Source: JBGSUZ01 sp963677505
GTDB taxonomy: Bacteria > Bacillota > Clostridia > Peptostreptococcales > Acidaminobacteraceae
Length of the DNA: 64,000 nucleotides
NCBI GenBank assembly: GCA_963677505.2
Contig: CAXXWB010000036.1
Coordinates: 1 to 64,000 of the forward strand
Direction: 5' to 3'
Below, in pieces: positions 36,906 to 46,383 of this stretch; position 1 is the first letter of the stretch, and each line of letters starts with the position of its first letter. A program made the translations under genes and the position numbers. The notes beneath the pieces were generated by a model. That model was not told the origin of the DNA and did no database searches. It saw only the letters and a program-made list of their open reading frames with translations.

Positions 36906-38894
36906 ATGCCCCATGCTCTCGCTTTAACACCTGAAATTTATCATGTTGGAGACTTGCACACCTCAAAAGGTCTGGACTGTCACCCTTATTTATTGGTAGA
37001 CGGAGATGAAGGTATTTTGATTGACCCTGGTTCTGTGATGGATATTGAACTTGTCCTCAACAAAATTAAAGAAGTGATGCCGCTGTCTCAAGTTAAATAT
37101 GTGGTTTTAGATCATGAAGACCCTGACTTTTGTGGCGGCGTTCCCTATTTAGAAGCTCAGGGTTTAGAGGCTTCCATCGTGACTTCATGGCGGACCATGA
37201 CCCTTATTCAATACTACAATATTACTTCTCCCTACTATTTAATTGAAGAACACCACAATCGACTAACCCTAAAGTCTGGTCGGGTCATTGAATTTATTCC
37301 TGCGCCCTATCTTCACTTTGCAGGGTCCTTTGTAACGTATGACGCCAGGAGTAAAACTTTGTTTTCAGGAGACCTCTTTGGTGCTTTCACCTACAACAGA
37401 ACCCTTTATGCCGATGAGCAATATGAAAATAAAATGATTGCTTTTCATGAACATTATATGCCTAGCAATGCTATTCTAAGACCTGTAATGACCTCTCTCG
37501 AAAATTATGCCATTGACCGTATATTGCCACAACACGGGTCTCTTATTTTGGAAAATCCCTATAAGTATATTCGCATACTGAAAGAACTTGAATGTGGTTC
37601 TCTGATTCAACCCGTAAAGCAAAATCTCATGGCTTCGGGTGGCTATTTACGAATATTAAACGACGCTCTCTGCTACATGTACTCTATCTTTAAACCCGAA
37701 GATGTCTTTCCTATATTTGAAGCCTTACCTAACCTTACTTGGTCTGAAGAAAGAGCTATTCTAGACTACACAGCGGATGGCGCTACTCTATGGAATGCTT
37801 TATTTGATGGCATTTTAGAGTCTAAAGGCTTATTATGGCTGTCCATGTTAGAACCTTTTGTAAAAAATATCACAAATACTTATGGCATAGAACCGCCTCA
37901 CACCTATAAAACTTGGTTTGAAACCGCAGCCATGACCAATCAAAAACTTATAGAAATAAACCAAACCCTTGAAGCCACAGCTAAAAATATTCAAGACCGC
38001 TATTTCCGCTGTCCCATTACGGGTATGTTCAATGAGAATTTTTTTAGAAACTTTCTGTTGGAAGAACTGGAGCTTGAAGATTGGAGAGACATTGGCGCTC
38101 TGTTATTGATTGCCATAGATGACCTTTACAAAATAAAAAGTCAATACGGTGATGAAGAAGTCAAAAACACCTTAGTCAACATGACCTATTTGTTGAAATA
38201 TCATTTTGGAGAAAATGTTGGATTTAGAATGCGTGTGTCAGAATTTGCTGTTTATCTAAAAGATTTCAGTCATTTAGAGATTCTTGACATGGCTGAAAAA
38301 TTCAGAGTTGCCGTAAGTGTCAGCACCTTATTTATTAAGCCCCTCACGGTTTCTATTGGGATTGTCTTTCCTACAGAAATTCGCTTAGATGCGCCCACCA
38401 ATGAAATTACTGCAGAAAGCTACATTGAAACCAGTCTGTATCGACTTCAAATAGCTACAACAAGCCTAGGAAAAAACCATGTGGTCTATGAAGGTTCTGT
38501 AGCACTTCAACCCGTTGAAAAGTTCAAAGTGCTCCTCGCCGATTCTGATAGCACACATCTAGACGTTCTAAAGACATTCTTAACAGAAATGGACATTGAG
38601 GTCTATTCCACTACAAACGGAGAGGAAGCTTACGCGTTGGCAAATAGAATTGTACCTAATCTCATCATCTCTGATGCCATTTTACCGAAAGTCGACGGGT
38701 TCCTCTTTAGAGAACGTCTACTCCAAAAATCAGATACAAAAGGGATTCCTTTCATCTATTGTTCCCACCAGAAAGATGACGCATCTGTCAGACGGGCTTC
38801 CGCCCTGGGTGTAGTTCACTATTTGAAGAAACCTTATCTGTTGTCCGAGCTCTTAGGCATAACCAATAACATCAAAAAAGGACTGATGAAATGA
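36906..38894 (+). CDS. ODP-like metallo-beta-lactamase fold fused to degenerate GGDEF and receiver domains
   Basis: 662 residues in three parts. Residues 1-250 are a flavodiiron/ODP-type beta-lactamase fold: LDHEDPDFCGG aligns with the HxExDH diiron motif (E to D, and the last His replaced by Phe), followed by His in YLHFAG, Asp in FSGDLFG and His in LPQHGS. Residues about 366-530 resemble a GGDEF domain, but the signature reads RVSEF near 443-447, so cyclase activity is unlikely. Residues about 538-660 are a receiver with Asp near 588 (ISDAILPKVDGF) and a KKPY switch lysine. GGAGGT precedes the ATG. The stop overlaps the next start as ATGA. It probably senses oxygen or redox state and controls the synthase that follows; this is inference. 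Confidence 0.85.
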   Translation: MPHALALTPEIYHVGDLHTSKGLDCHPYLLVDGDEGILIDPGSVMDIELVLNKIKEVMPLSQVKYVVLDHEDPDFCGGVPYLEAQGLEASIVTSWRTMTLIQYYNITSPYYLIEEHHNRLTLKSGRVIEFIPAPYLHFAGSFVTYDARSKTLFSGDLFGAFTYNRTLYADEQYENKMIAFHEHYMPSNAILRPVMTSLENYAIDRILPQHGSLILENPYKYIRILKELECGSLIQPVKQNLMASGGYLRILNDALCYMYSIFKPEDVFPIFEALPNLTWSEERAILDYTADGATLWNALFDGILESKGLLWLSMLEPFVKNITNTYGIEPPHTYKTWFETAAMTNQKLIEINQTLEATAKNIQDRYFRCPITGMFNENFFRNFLLEELELEDWRDIGALLLIAIDDLYKIKSQYGDEEVKNTLVNMTYLLKYHFGENVGFRMRVSEFAVYLKDFSHLEILDMAEKFRVAVSVSTLFIKPLTVSIGIVFPTEIRLDAPTNEITAESYIETSLYRLQIATTSLGKNHVVYEGSVALQPVEKFKVLLADSDSTHLDVLKTFLTEMDIEVYSTTNGEEAYALANRIVPNLIISDAILPKVDGFLFRERLLQKSDTKGIPFIYCSHQKDDASVRRASALGVVHYLKKPYLLSELLGITNNIKKGLMK

Positions 38895-41794
38895 ACATCA
38901 CTACAGAAGGGCTCTATATCCTGATGCTTCTCCTTATCTACACCATTATCGTTCTTATTTTTAGAATACTCATCAATAAGCTTTCCAATATTGAAGAGAT
39001 GTTTCTCCGCGCTCACAAGCGCTTGGCTGTGGTCTTGTCCTTAGTAAAGTCCACATATATGGGCTCTTTTGAGAATCTCAGTACTGTATATGCCATTCAA
39101 CAGACTCTAAAAGTTGATTTAGAAAAGGCTACTTGGCAAGAAGAAGCCCTTTTGAAAATTGAGGCGAAAGAGATTAAAATGCTTCACGCCCGTTGGAGAG
39201 TCCGCAGAAAGGAAGCCGCCATTTATTTAGGACTCCTTAGAACCAACAACAGCCGTTTGGCTTTAGAAAAGGCTTTGTCTGAAGAAAAGGAATACTCTGT
39301 AAAAATTTACATATCAAACGCCTTAACCGATATTTTATCCCCTGAATCTCTTCCCATTATGCTAAAGTCATTAATTGGCAGTCATAAATGGTATAGAGAA
39401 AAAGCCATCTCCAATATTTTAGAATACGGAGAAGACTTTCACCCTTATTTCGAACAATTACTAAATACGCCTGAAATGGAATATATCGAGTTACTGATTA
39501 AATTCGCTTCCGAAAACATCGGAGAAGGGATGAAAAAATATCTTCTCCATTTTGTCGATGACTTTGACATGATTAAGGAAAATGTTACAGCTTACTACAA
39601 TTTAGCTAATCAAGCAGGCACAAGAACTTACCAATTAACCTATGTAGAAGCTGATCTCCTCAATCTATTAGAACGGACTTGTCGAACGTTATCTAATATT
39701 TACTATAACGACTTGGCTAAAGACTCATATGTGAACAGCCCTATCTCCATTATCAAGACCAATGCCTTCTGGGCATTGTCTAAGCAAAAATCCGTTGAGG
39801 CTCTTTCCGCGCTCTTAAGTCACATAGGCGAAAGTCCTTACGAGCGAACTTTAACCGCAACTATCGGGCAGATGTTGGAAGACAATCCTCGATTTTTGTA
39901 CCTGATCGAAGAAGCCTTTGAAAACGAGAAAGATCCTAAAAAAATCAATCACATCTCCGAAATCCTATCTGGCAAAGTGGAGTACTATATACTACAACTC
40001 AATACGAAAAACGATGGGCGCTCCGATAAGATTTTAAAAGCCATCATCCTCAACGGTAAAACAAATGTCTTAATCGGCTTTATCAACCGCAATAAAAATA
40101 TTGATTTAGAAAATCGCTTGGTTCGTATCTTGCGAGAAATCTTAGTTCCGGAATCAGAGTCCTGTAAAGCTTTTCAAACCTATTTAAATCCAAAATTTTT
40201 ACAAAAAATCGGTTTAGAACCCATTATTCAAAATAAAGAACGACATGTGCAAAAGAAGGACCCTAGACTGATTCGTGCGGTCATAGGTCTTACCATTGTA
40301 TCCGTTCTCGCCTTTCCAACTTATTTCTGCCTCAAATATTACAATATGATTTGGCATTTACCGCCTAAAATCAGCCTGAAGTACTTCGTCACTGATTTTA
40401 ATTATCTATTGGCTTATTATTCTGTTGCCGTGAATGTTAGCTATTTGATTTTGATGCTCTTCTCTTATATTAATCTGAGAAAACAGTCACGTCTGTGGAA
40501 TTTAAAAAATGTCAGCATGCTCTTTAGAAATCAAATGCTCCCCTCTATTTCCATTGTGGCACCTGCCTACAACGAGGAGCTTACCATCATTGACAGCACT
40601 AATTCTCTGCTCAATTTAAATTACCCTGACTACGAGCTTATTATTGTCAACGATGGCAGTTCTGACGAAACTTTGCACACCTTAATTTCACATTATACCT
40701 TAGTCCGCAGTGAATATTTATACAAAACCAGTTTGACGACAGAGCCCATAAGAGGCATCTATCGTAATCCCTCTTATCCAAAGCTTTTGGTAATTGATAA
40801 AAGTAATGGTGGAAAGGCCGATTCTTTAAATGCCGGTATCAACGTCGCCAATAAAACCTTCTTCTGTGGCATAGATGCCGACTCTTTATTAGAGCCTGAT
40901 GCCTTATTGAAATTGGCTTCTATGACCCTCGATGAAAGCCGTGAAACCCCTGCTCTAGGCGGCAATATTTTCCCTATTAACGGCTGTACCGTGGAATACG
41001 GTCATATTTCTAAAACTAAAATTCCAGATAATGCCATCGCGCGGTTTCAAACCATTGAATACCTTAGAGCTTTTATGTCAGGAAGACTCGGTTGGGAACA
41101 ACTCAATAGCCTACTGATTATTTCTGGTGCTTTCGGCTTATTTAGAAAAGACCGCGTGATCAGTATTGGGGGGTATATGACCCAAAAAGGAATCTATGCC
41201 AAAGATACCGTAGGAGAAGATATGGAATTGGTCATTCGTATTAGCCGCATGCTTCACGAGTCCAATCAAAAATTTAAAATTCTCTACGCATTTAATGCCA
41301 ATTGTTGGACACAAGTTCCTGAAGATTTGAAAAGCTTAAAAACTCAGCGCTACCGATGGCATAGGGGCTTAATTGATATTTTGTTTTTCCATAAAAAAAT
41401 GATTTTGAATCCCAAATATGGAAGCACTGGAATGCTTGGACTGCCATACTATTTATGCTTTGAAGCCATTGGCCCAATGATAGAGATTCAAGGCTATATC
41501 ATGGTGGTTTTAGCGGCCTTTCTAGGCATTTTAGATGAACGTTTAGCCCTTTTATTGTTCATTACTACGATTTGCCTTGGTATCATCGTATCCCTCACCT
41601 CACTTCTCATTGCAGAGCGGGAAAATAACTATTTTTCCGCTGGCGACGTGGGCAAATTAATTGTTTTTGCCGTTATAGAAAACTTCGGTCCAAGACAACT
41701 TTTCAGTTTTTGGAGAGTTTTAGGGCAATTCAAAGTCATTTGGGGTAGCCAAAGTTGGGGACAAATTAAGCGAAAGGGGGTCAGACAATCATGA
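38891..41794 (+). CDS. Membrane glycosyltransferase family 2 with helical-repeat N-terminus
   Basis: 967 residues. One membrane helix (about 9-28) leads into about 400 residues of alpha-helical, HEAT-like repeats. Two membrane helices (about 459-483 and 503-530) precede a GT2 catalytic domain: SIVAPAYNEE (550), VNDGSSDET, the DxD-type IDADS (660), GEDMEL (776) and QRYRWHRG (818-825), the QxxRW motif of processive polysaccharide synthases. Further helices follow to the end. This matches cellulose, poly-GlcNAc or mixed-glucan synthase architecture. It starts inside the stop of the sensor gene and overlaps the next gene, so the three are translationally coupled. The polymer is unknown. Confidence 0.88.
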   Translation: MNITTEGLYILMLLLIYTIIVLIFRILINKLSNIEEMFLRAHKRLAVVLSLVKSTYMGSFENLSTVYAIQQTLKVDLEKATWQEEALLKIEAKEIKMLHARWRVRRKEAAIYLGLLRTNNSRLALEKALSEEKEYSVKIYISNALTDILSPESLPIMLKSLIGSHKWYREKAISNILEYGEDFHPYFEQLLNTPEMEYIELLIKFASENIGEGMKKYLLHFVDDFDMIKENVTAYYNLANQAGTRTYQLTYVEADLLNLLERTCRTLSNIYYNDLAKDSYVNSPISIIKTNAFWALSKQKSVEALSALLSHIGESPYERTLTATIGQMLEDNPRFLYLIEEAFENEKDPKKINHISEILSGKVEYYILQLNTKNDGRSDKILKAIILNGKTNVLIGFINRNKNIDLENRLVRILREILVPESESCKAFQTYLNPKFLQKIGLEPIIQNKERHVQKKDPRLIRAVIGLTIVSVLAFPTYFCLKYYNMIWHLPPKISLKYFVTDFNYLLAYYSVAVNVSYLILMLFSYINLRKQSRLWNLKNVSMLFRNQMLPSISIVAPAYNEELTIIDSTNSLLNLNYPDYELIIVNDGSSDETLHTLISHYTLVRSEYLYKTSLTTEPIRGIYRNPSYPKLLVIDKSNGGKADSLNAGINVANKTFFCGIDADSLLEPDALLKLASMTLDESRETPALGGNIFPINGCTVEYGHISKTKIPDNAIARFQTIEYLRAFMSGRLGWEQLNSLLIISGAFGLFRKDRVISIGGYMTQKGIYAKDTVGEDMELVIRISRMLHESNQKFKILYAFNANCWTQVPEDLKSLKTQRYRWHRGLIDILFFHKKMILNPKYGSTGMLGLPYYLCFEAIGPMIEIQGYIMVVLAAFLGILDERLALLLFITTICLGIIVSLTSLLIAERENNYFSAGDVGKLIVFAVIENFGPRQLFSFWRVLGQFKVIWGSQSWGQIKRKGVRQS

Positions 41795-44733
41795 GGAAAG
41801 CCATCATCAAATGCCTTCAAATATCCATCGTTTTCGTCACCCTTCTCTTGGTTGGCATTTTTGTAGGACCCGTTATCTATTATTTTCAATCCCAACCGAT
41901 TGATTTAAACGTTGCCGTCTTAGAGGGTAACCTTCACTCAAAATCTTATGACTGGCTAACTGCCCATTTTAAATGGTCTAATGTTTCAGCCAAGCCATTA
42001 GATCCGATTAACACAAAAAAAGAAACCTATCCTGACTTAATTTGGATTGATGATTCAGCGCGCCTCAATGTGGATCTCGGCACTAAACTTCATAACAATA
42101 CGCTTATTGGAGAATACCTTCTCGCCAATGAGTATGCTAGCCCTGTCCAAAAAGAACAAGTAGCCTATCTCTTCAATGTCGAAGATACTGGCTTCCTCGG
42201 AAAATCCGTAGCTGATTTGTCTGACCCTGCCCAAGTCCCAAGTCCTATCCGAGAACAGTATAAACATATTTACAAGAAAGATTGGCATCTTTATGGAAGT
42301 GGGCTGATTATTTTTTCAGACACCCAACTTTTAATTCTCCAGTCTGGCGAAGATTATGCTGGCGATTTCTACTGGACAGGTGACCAAATGCGCCAAACTT
42401 ATTATGGCTACTTCGAAATTATTTCGACGTCTGAAAAAGTTACCAGTCAATTTCATTTAGACGCAACCGCTCTTGGGAAAAATAAACTTAAAAACTTAAA
42501 CCTTGAACCTGTTTTCCCTGCCAGTGTTGAAAATCATCGCAGTTTGTATGCCAGCTACTATTTTACCAGCGCCTTAAAAAATACTTCTATCCATGTACCT
42601 TACTATTACTATGGCGTTGAGGGGCTTCTCAAAAACAAGCTCATTTACGACCGTTACACCAGCGAACAAATTTACTGGCAGTGGTACTTGCCTAAAATCC
42701 AAAGCATTGTAAAAAGCGCCATTGTCCAAAGACAATCTGCCTCTGTCACTGAAAAAACAGTCACGCCTTTAGAGCCCCGCTTTAAAATTCAAGACCACAA
42801 GGTTTTAAAGCAAACTGTGGACGGAAACTATGAACCGTTCTTTATTAAAGGCGTCAATTTAGGAACTGCCGTTCCTGGAAAAGCGTTCACTGAGTTCCCA
42901 CAAGACATTTCCACATATAAACTGTGGCTGACACAAATGAAATCTCTCAATATTAATACCCTGAGGGTTTACACACTCTTACCGCCTACATTCTATAAGG
43001 CACTTTATGACTATAACAATGAAAATCCACAGCACCCAATCTACCTCTTACAGGAAATTTGGCCTGAGGAAAATCCCAAGGATCACAACTATCTTCTGCC
43101 AGAATACAATGCAACTTACAAAAAAGAAATTGAATATGCGGTGCACGCCATCCATGGAAACATCAGTATTCCAAAACGAAGCTATCGTGCTTATGGGGCT
43201 TATGCCTATGACGTATCCCCTTATTTAATTGGCTATTTGGTAGGGCGAGAACTTGAGCCTGACGAAGTGATTGCCACCAACAACCTGAATCCTAAATACC
43301 ACTTTGAAGGACAATATTTGTATGGTGAAGCAAATGCCAGTCCTACAGAAAGTTGGCTGGCTGCCTCTTGTGACTATGCGCTTCAAGTTGAAAACAAAGC
43401 CTATGGTCATACTGCCCTCGTATCCGTTGTCAATTGGCCGACCTTAGACCCATTAAGCCATTTTAGTGAAACTGCCTTAACCCCTGAGGGAACCATAGAT
43501 ACTAAGGCCCCTTCCAAGGGTGCCATTGGTCTTACCTATAACGATAAAGTCGTGGTGGACATTAATCACATCGGTATTCACCCAGACAAAATGCCAGGTC
43601 TATTTGGTTCTTACCATATTTATCCTAACTACCCTGACTTTATGAACAACGACCCTGAGTACAGTCTATACAAAGATGACCTTGGCAGTTTCCGCTATGG
43701 CGGCTACTTGAAAGCCTTTATGGCACAACACAGCAAATACCCAGCGCTTGTGGCTGAATACGGTATTTCGACCAGCATGGTAACTGCCCATGTGGCCCCT
43801 AACGGAAATAACCACGGCGGCCTCAGCGAGTTGGCTCAAGGGAAAGAAATTATTAGAATGTCTCGCGCCATTGAAAAAGAAGGTTACGCTGGCGGTCTTA
43901 TTTTTGAATGGATTGATGAGTGGACGAAAAAGACCTGGACCACAGAACCGTACATGATTCCTTATAACAGACATATGCTGTGGCACAACGCAATGGACCC
44001 CGAACAAAATTATGGACTCATTAACTATGACGGTTTGACCAAACCGCTTGTCACCTATTACGAAAATACCAGTACGCCCTTGACACGTATACAAGCCAGT
44101 ACCGATGCGACTTATCTCAACTTGGTACTCACTTATAGTTCCGAAAGTGCTGCTCAAAAGGCGACAGAAGTGACCATAAACACCTATACTGGCTCTGAAA
44201 GTAGTCCAATTCCTGAATTTGTTCTTAGCCTTGGAAGGCAAGCCGAACTGAAAGTCAACCCAGGCTATAACTGGACCAAAGGAAAGTTTAGGGCAATCCC
44301 AGCAAAACTAAGCCAATATGAAGAACTTCAACTGATTACCAACGGTGAGAGCCTTCTGAAAAACGGTAACCGAATTGCGCCTATTCAAATTTCTCTCAGC
44401 CAGTTAAAAACAGGTCCTTTTGAAGTGGATCAAAACCAAGTTTACAGGAAGGGAAACACCATCACCCTGCGACTTCCCTATGGGTTGCTGGGCATTTCTG
44501 ATCCTTCATCTTTACAAGTTCTGATGGATACAAAGGTATATCCTGTCCCACCCTTAGCAGATACGATTGGCACTGTAAAAAGCACTCGTTTATCCTTTGG
44601 AACTTATTATAATGGCGCTCTGATTAAGAACTTTAGCCACGACCTCACGCCATGGGACGAGGTTGACTATTATTCCAGACCTAAGGCAAGCTTTAATCAA
44701 CTTAGTGAATTCTTTAAAACCTTTGGGGAGTAG
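41791..44733 (+). CDS. Membrane-anchored glycoside hydrolase-like protein, clan GH-A TIM barrel
   Basis: 980 residues with one N-terminal membrane anchor (about 10-32) and the rest outside. After about 340 residues of unknown fold, FIKGVNLGTAVPGK starts a TIM-barrel region with LRVYTLLPP. GRELEPDE (about 485) is the likely acid/base Glu, and LVAEYGIST (about 654) carries the likely nucleophile Glu, as in GH2/GH5-type enzymes. A beta-rich C-terminal region (about 755-975) follows. ATGA overlap with the glycosyltransferase and an AAGGGGG ribosome binding site place it in the same operon. Such hydrolases often trim or release the polymer made by their partner synthase. Confidence 0.8.
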   Translation: MRKAIIKCLQISIVFVTLLLVGIFVGPVIYYFQSQPIDLNVAVLEGNLHSKSYDWLTAHFKWSNVSAKPLDPINTKKETYPDLIWIDDSARLNVDLGTKLHNNTLIGEYLLANEYASPVQKEQVAYLFNVEDTGFLGKSVADLSDPAQVPSPIREQYKHIYKKDWHLYGSGLIIFSDTQLLILQSGEDYAGDFYWTGDQMRQTYYGYFEIISTSEKVTSQFHLDATALGKNKLKNLNLEPVFPASVENHRSLYASYYFTSALKNTSIHVPYYYYGVEGLLKNKLIYDRYTSEQIYWQWYLPKIQSIVKSAIVQRQSASVTEKTVTPLEPRFKIQDHKVLKQTVDGNYEPFFIKGVNLGTAVPGKAFTEFPQDISTYKLWLTQMKSLNINTLRVYTLLPPTFYKALYDYNNENPQHPIYLLQEIWPEENPKDHNYLLPEYNATYKKEIEYAVHAIHGNISIPKRSYRAYGAYAYDVSPYLIGYLVGRELEPDEVIATNNLNPKYHFEGQYLYGEANASPTESWLAASCDYALQVENKAYGHTALVSVVNWPTLDPLSHFSETALTPEGTIDTKAPSKGAIGLTYNDKVVVDINHIGIHPDKMPGLFGSYHIYPNYPDFMNNDPEYSLYKDDLGSFRYGGYLKAFMAQHSKYPALVAEYGISTSMVTAHVAPNGNNHGGLSELAQGKEIIRMSRAIEKEGYAGGLIFEWIDEWTKKTWTTEPYMIPYNRHMLWHNAMDPEQNYGLINYDGLTKPLVTYYENTSTPLTRIQASTDATYLNLVLTYSSESAAQKATEVTINTYTGSESSPIPEFVLSLGRQAELKVNPGYNWTKGKFRAIPAKLSQYEELQLITNGESLLKNGNRIAPIQISLSQLKTGPFEVDQNQVYRKGNTITLRLPYGLLGISDPSSLQVLMDTKVYPVPPLADTIGTVKSTRLSFGTYYNGALIKNFSHDLTPWDEVDYYSRPKASFNQLSEFFKTFGE

Positions 44734-44838
44734 AGATCAAAAAAACGATAAATGTCATTTCCTTAATCTTTTTCTGTGTCCCTTTGTGCTACACTCAAAT
44801 TAAAGGAATTTATTTGACCAACTGGGAGGGTATTCACG

Positions 44839-46228
44839 ATGAACTTTGATCAATGGATAGACGAGCACCAAGCAGAACTTATTGAAACCACTCGTGCATT
44901 AATGGCATTTAACAGTATTGAAGAAGCACCTTACGGCAACATGCCTTTTGGTAAATCCGTTGGAGAATGCTTAGATAAAGCCTTAGAAATATGCCGTAAC
45001 ATGGGCTTTGAAACGAAAAAACGTGGACTACTACGCAGGACACGCTGAGTATGGTCAAGGCGACGAATTAGTCGGTCTTCTTGTTCATGTGGATATTGTT
45101 CCTGTTGGAGACGGTTGGACCGTAGATCCTTTCGGTGGCGTTATCCAAGATGGTAAGCTCTTCGGTCGTGGCTCTCTAGACGACAAAGGCCCTGCCGCAG
45201 CGCTTATCTATGCGCTTGCAGCCATTAAAGCTTCAGGGATTGAGTTAAAACGAAGAGTCCGAATTATTTTCGGCACCAACGAAGAAACTGGCAGCCAATG
45301 CGTGGAGCATTACTTCAAACATGAAGAAATGCCAACCCTCGGTTTTACCCCAGATGCAGATTTCCCAGCTATTTTTGGAGAAAAGGGCATTATGAACATT
45401 GATTTTGTAAAACCTCTTAAAAGCGAGTTAAGCGATGGTGGCTTTAAAATTCTGAAATTATCTGGCGGCACCAGACCCAATATGGTTCCCGATTATGCAG
45501 AAGCCCATATTAAAGGCAGTCAACCCATTGATGCCATTCTTGCCGCGTATATGTCTGACAACGGTGGCAATATCGTTAAAACAGAGGAAAATGGCATTAT
45601 TATCTTAAAATCTTACGGTGTTTCAGCCCACGGTAGCACACCAGAAAAAGGCGTTAACGCTATTTCACACCTGCTTTGCTTCTTAGATTGTATTGACCTT
45701 CAAATTGGAGATACTGCAAACTTTGTTCGCTTCTATGCCCTCCATATTGCTCAAAACCTTCACGGAGAAAAAATAGGTTGTGAACTTTCTGACGAACCAT
45801 CTGGTAAACTTTCTTGGAATTCTGGCGTTCTTAGCTTTACAGAATCAGAAGTCCGATTGACAGTGAATATTCGCTACCCTATTACAGAAGCTTCTGAGAA
45901 TGTCCTTTCAGGCATTCGCAGTACCATTGAACCTTGGGACATTGAACTGGATGACATTCACGACAACAAGCCACTCTACGTGCCAAAAGACAGTGAACTG
46001 ATTACCAAACTCATGAAAGTTTACAGCGACTATACAGGAGACCATAGCGGTCCAATTTCCATTGGTGGTGGTACTTATGCTAAAGCCTTAACCCAAGGTG
46101 TGGCTTTTGGTCCTCTATTCCCTGGCAGAGAAGACACAATTCATCAAAAAGACGAATACGTTTTGGTTGAAGATTTAGTGCTTATGACAAAAATTTTTGC
46201 TACAGCCATTTACGAGCTTGCCCGTTAA
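44839..46228 (+). CDS. pepV: M20 family dipeptidase, PepV-like (one frameshift)
   Basis: Zinc-dependent Xaa-His-type dipeptidase, about 462 residues after joining. Motifs: LLVHVDIVPVGDGW (first metal His and catalytic Asp), GRGSLDDKGPAAA (bridging Asp), FGTNEETGS (catalytic and metal Glu) and FTPDADFP. The frame breaks after FETKK at a six-A run (45016-45021); removing one A reads FETKNVDYYAGHAEYG, the usual PepV sequence. GGGAGGG precedes the ATG. It sits between the polysaccharide genes and the GH8-like gene but has a normal housekeeping sequence, so a link to the locus is doubtful. Confidence 0.9.
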
Positions 46229-46285
46229 CTTCCTGGTCTCAGACCTATTTTCATATTAAATATTTGCCTCAATTTCGAGATTAAC

Positions 46286-46326
46286 AAAAGGAGATAGACA
46301 ATTATTGTTCTATCTCCTTCTGTTTT
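46286..46326 (+). terminator. Probable terminator after pepV
   Basis: AAGGAGATAGA / TCTATCTCCTT stem (46288-46298, 46309-46319) with a 10-base loop, then CTGTTTT, a modest T tract. Confidence 0.6.
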
Positions 46327-46383
46327 CGGGTATAATTACCAATGCAATGAAAATCTAAGCTAAAGGCTGAAAGGAGAATACAT

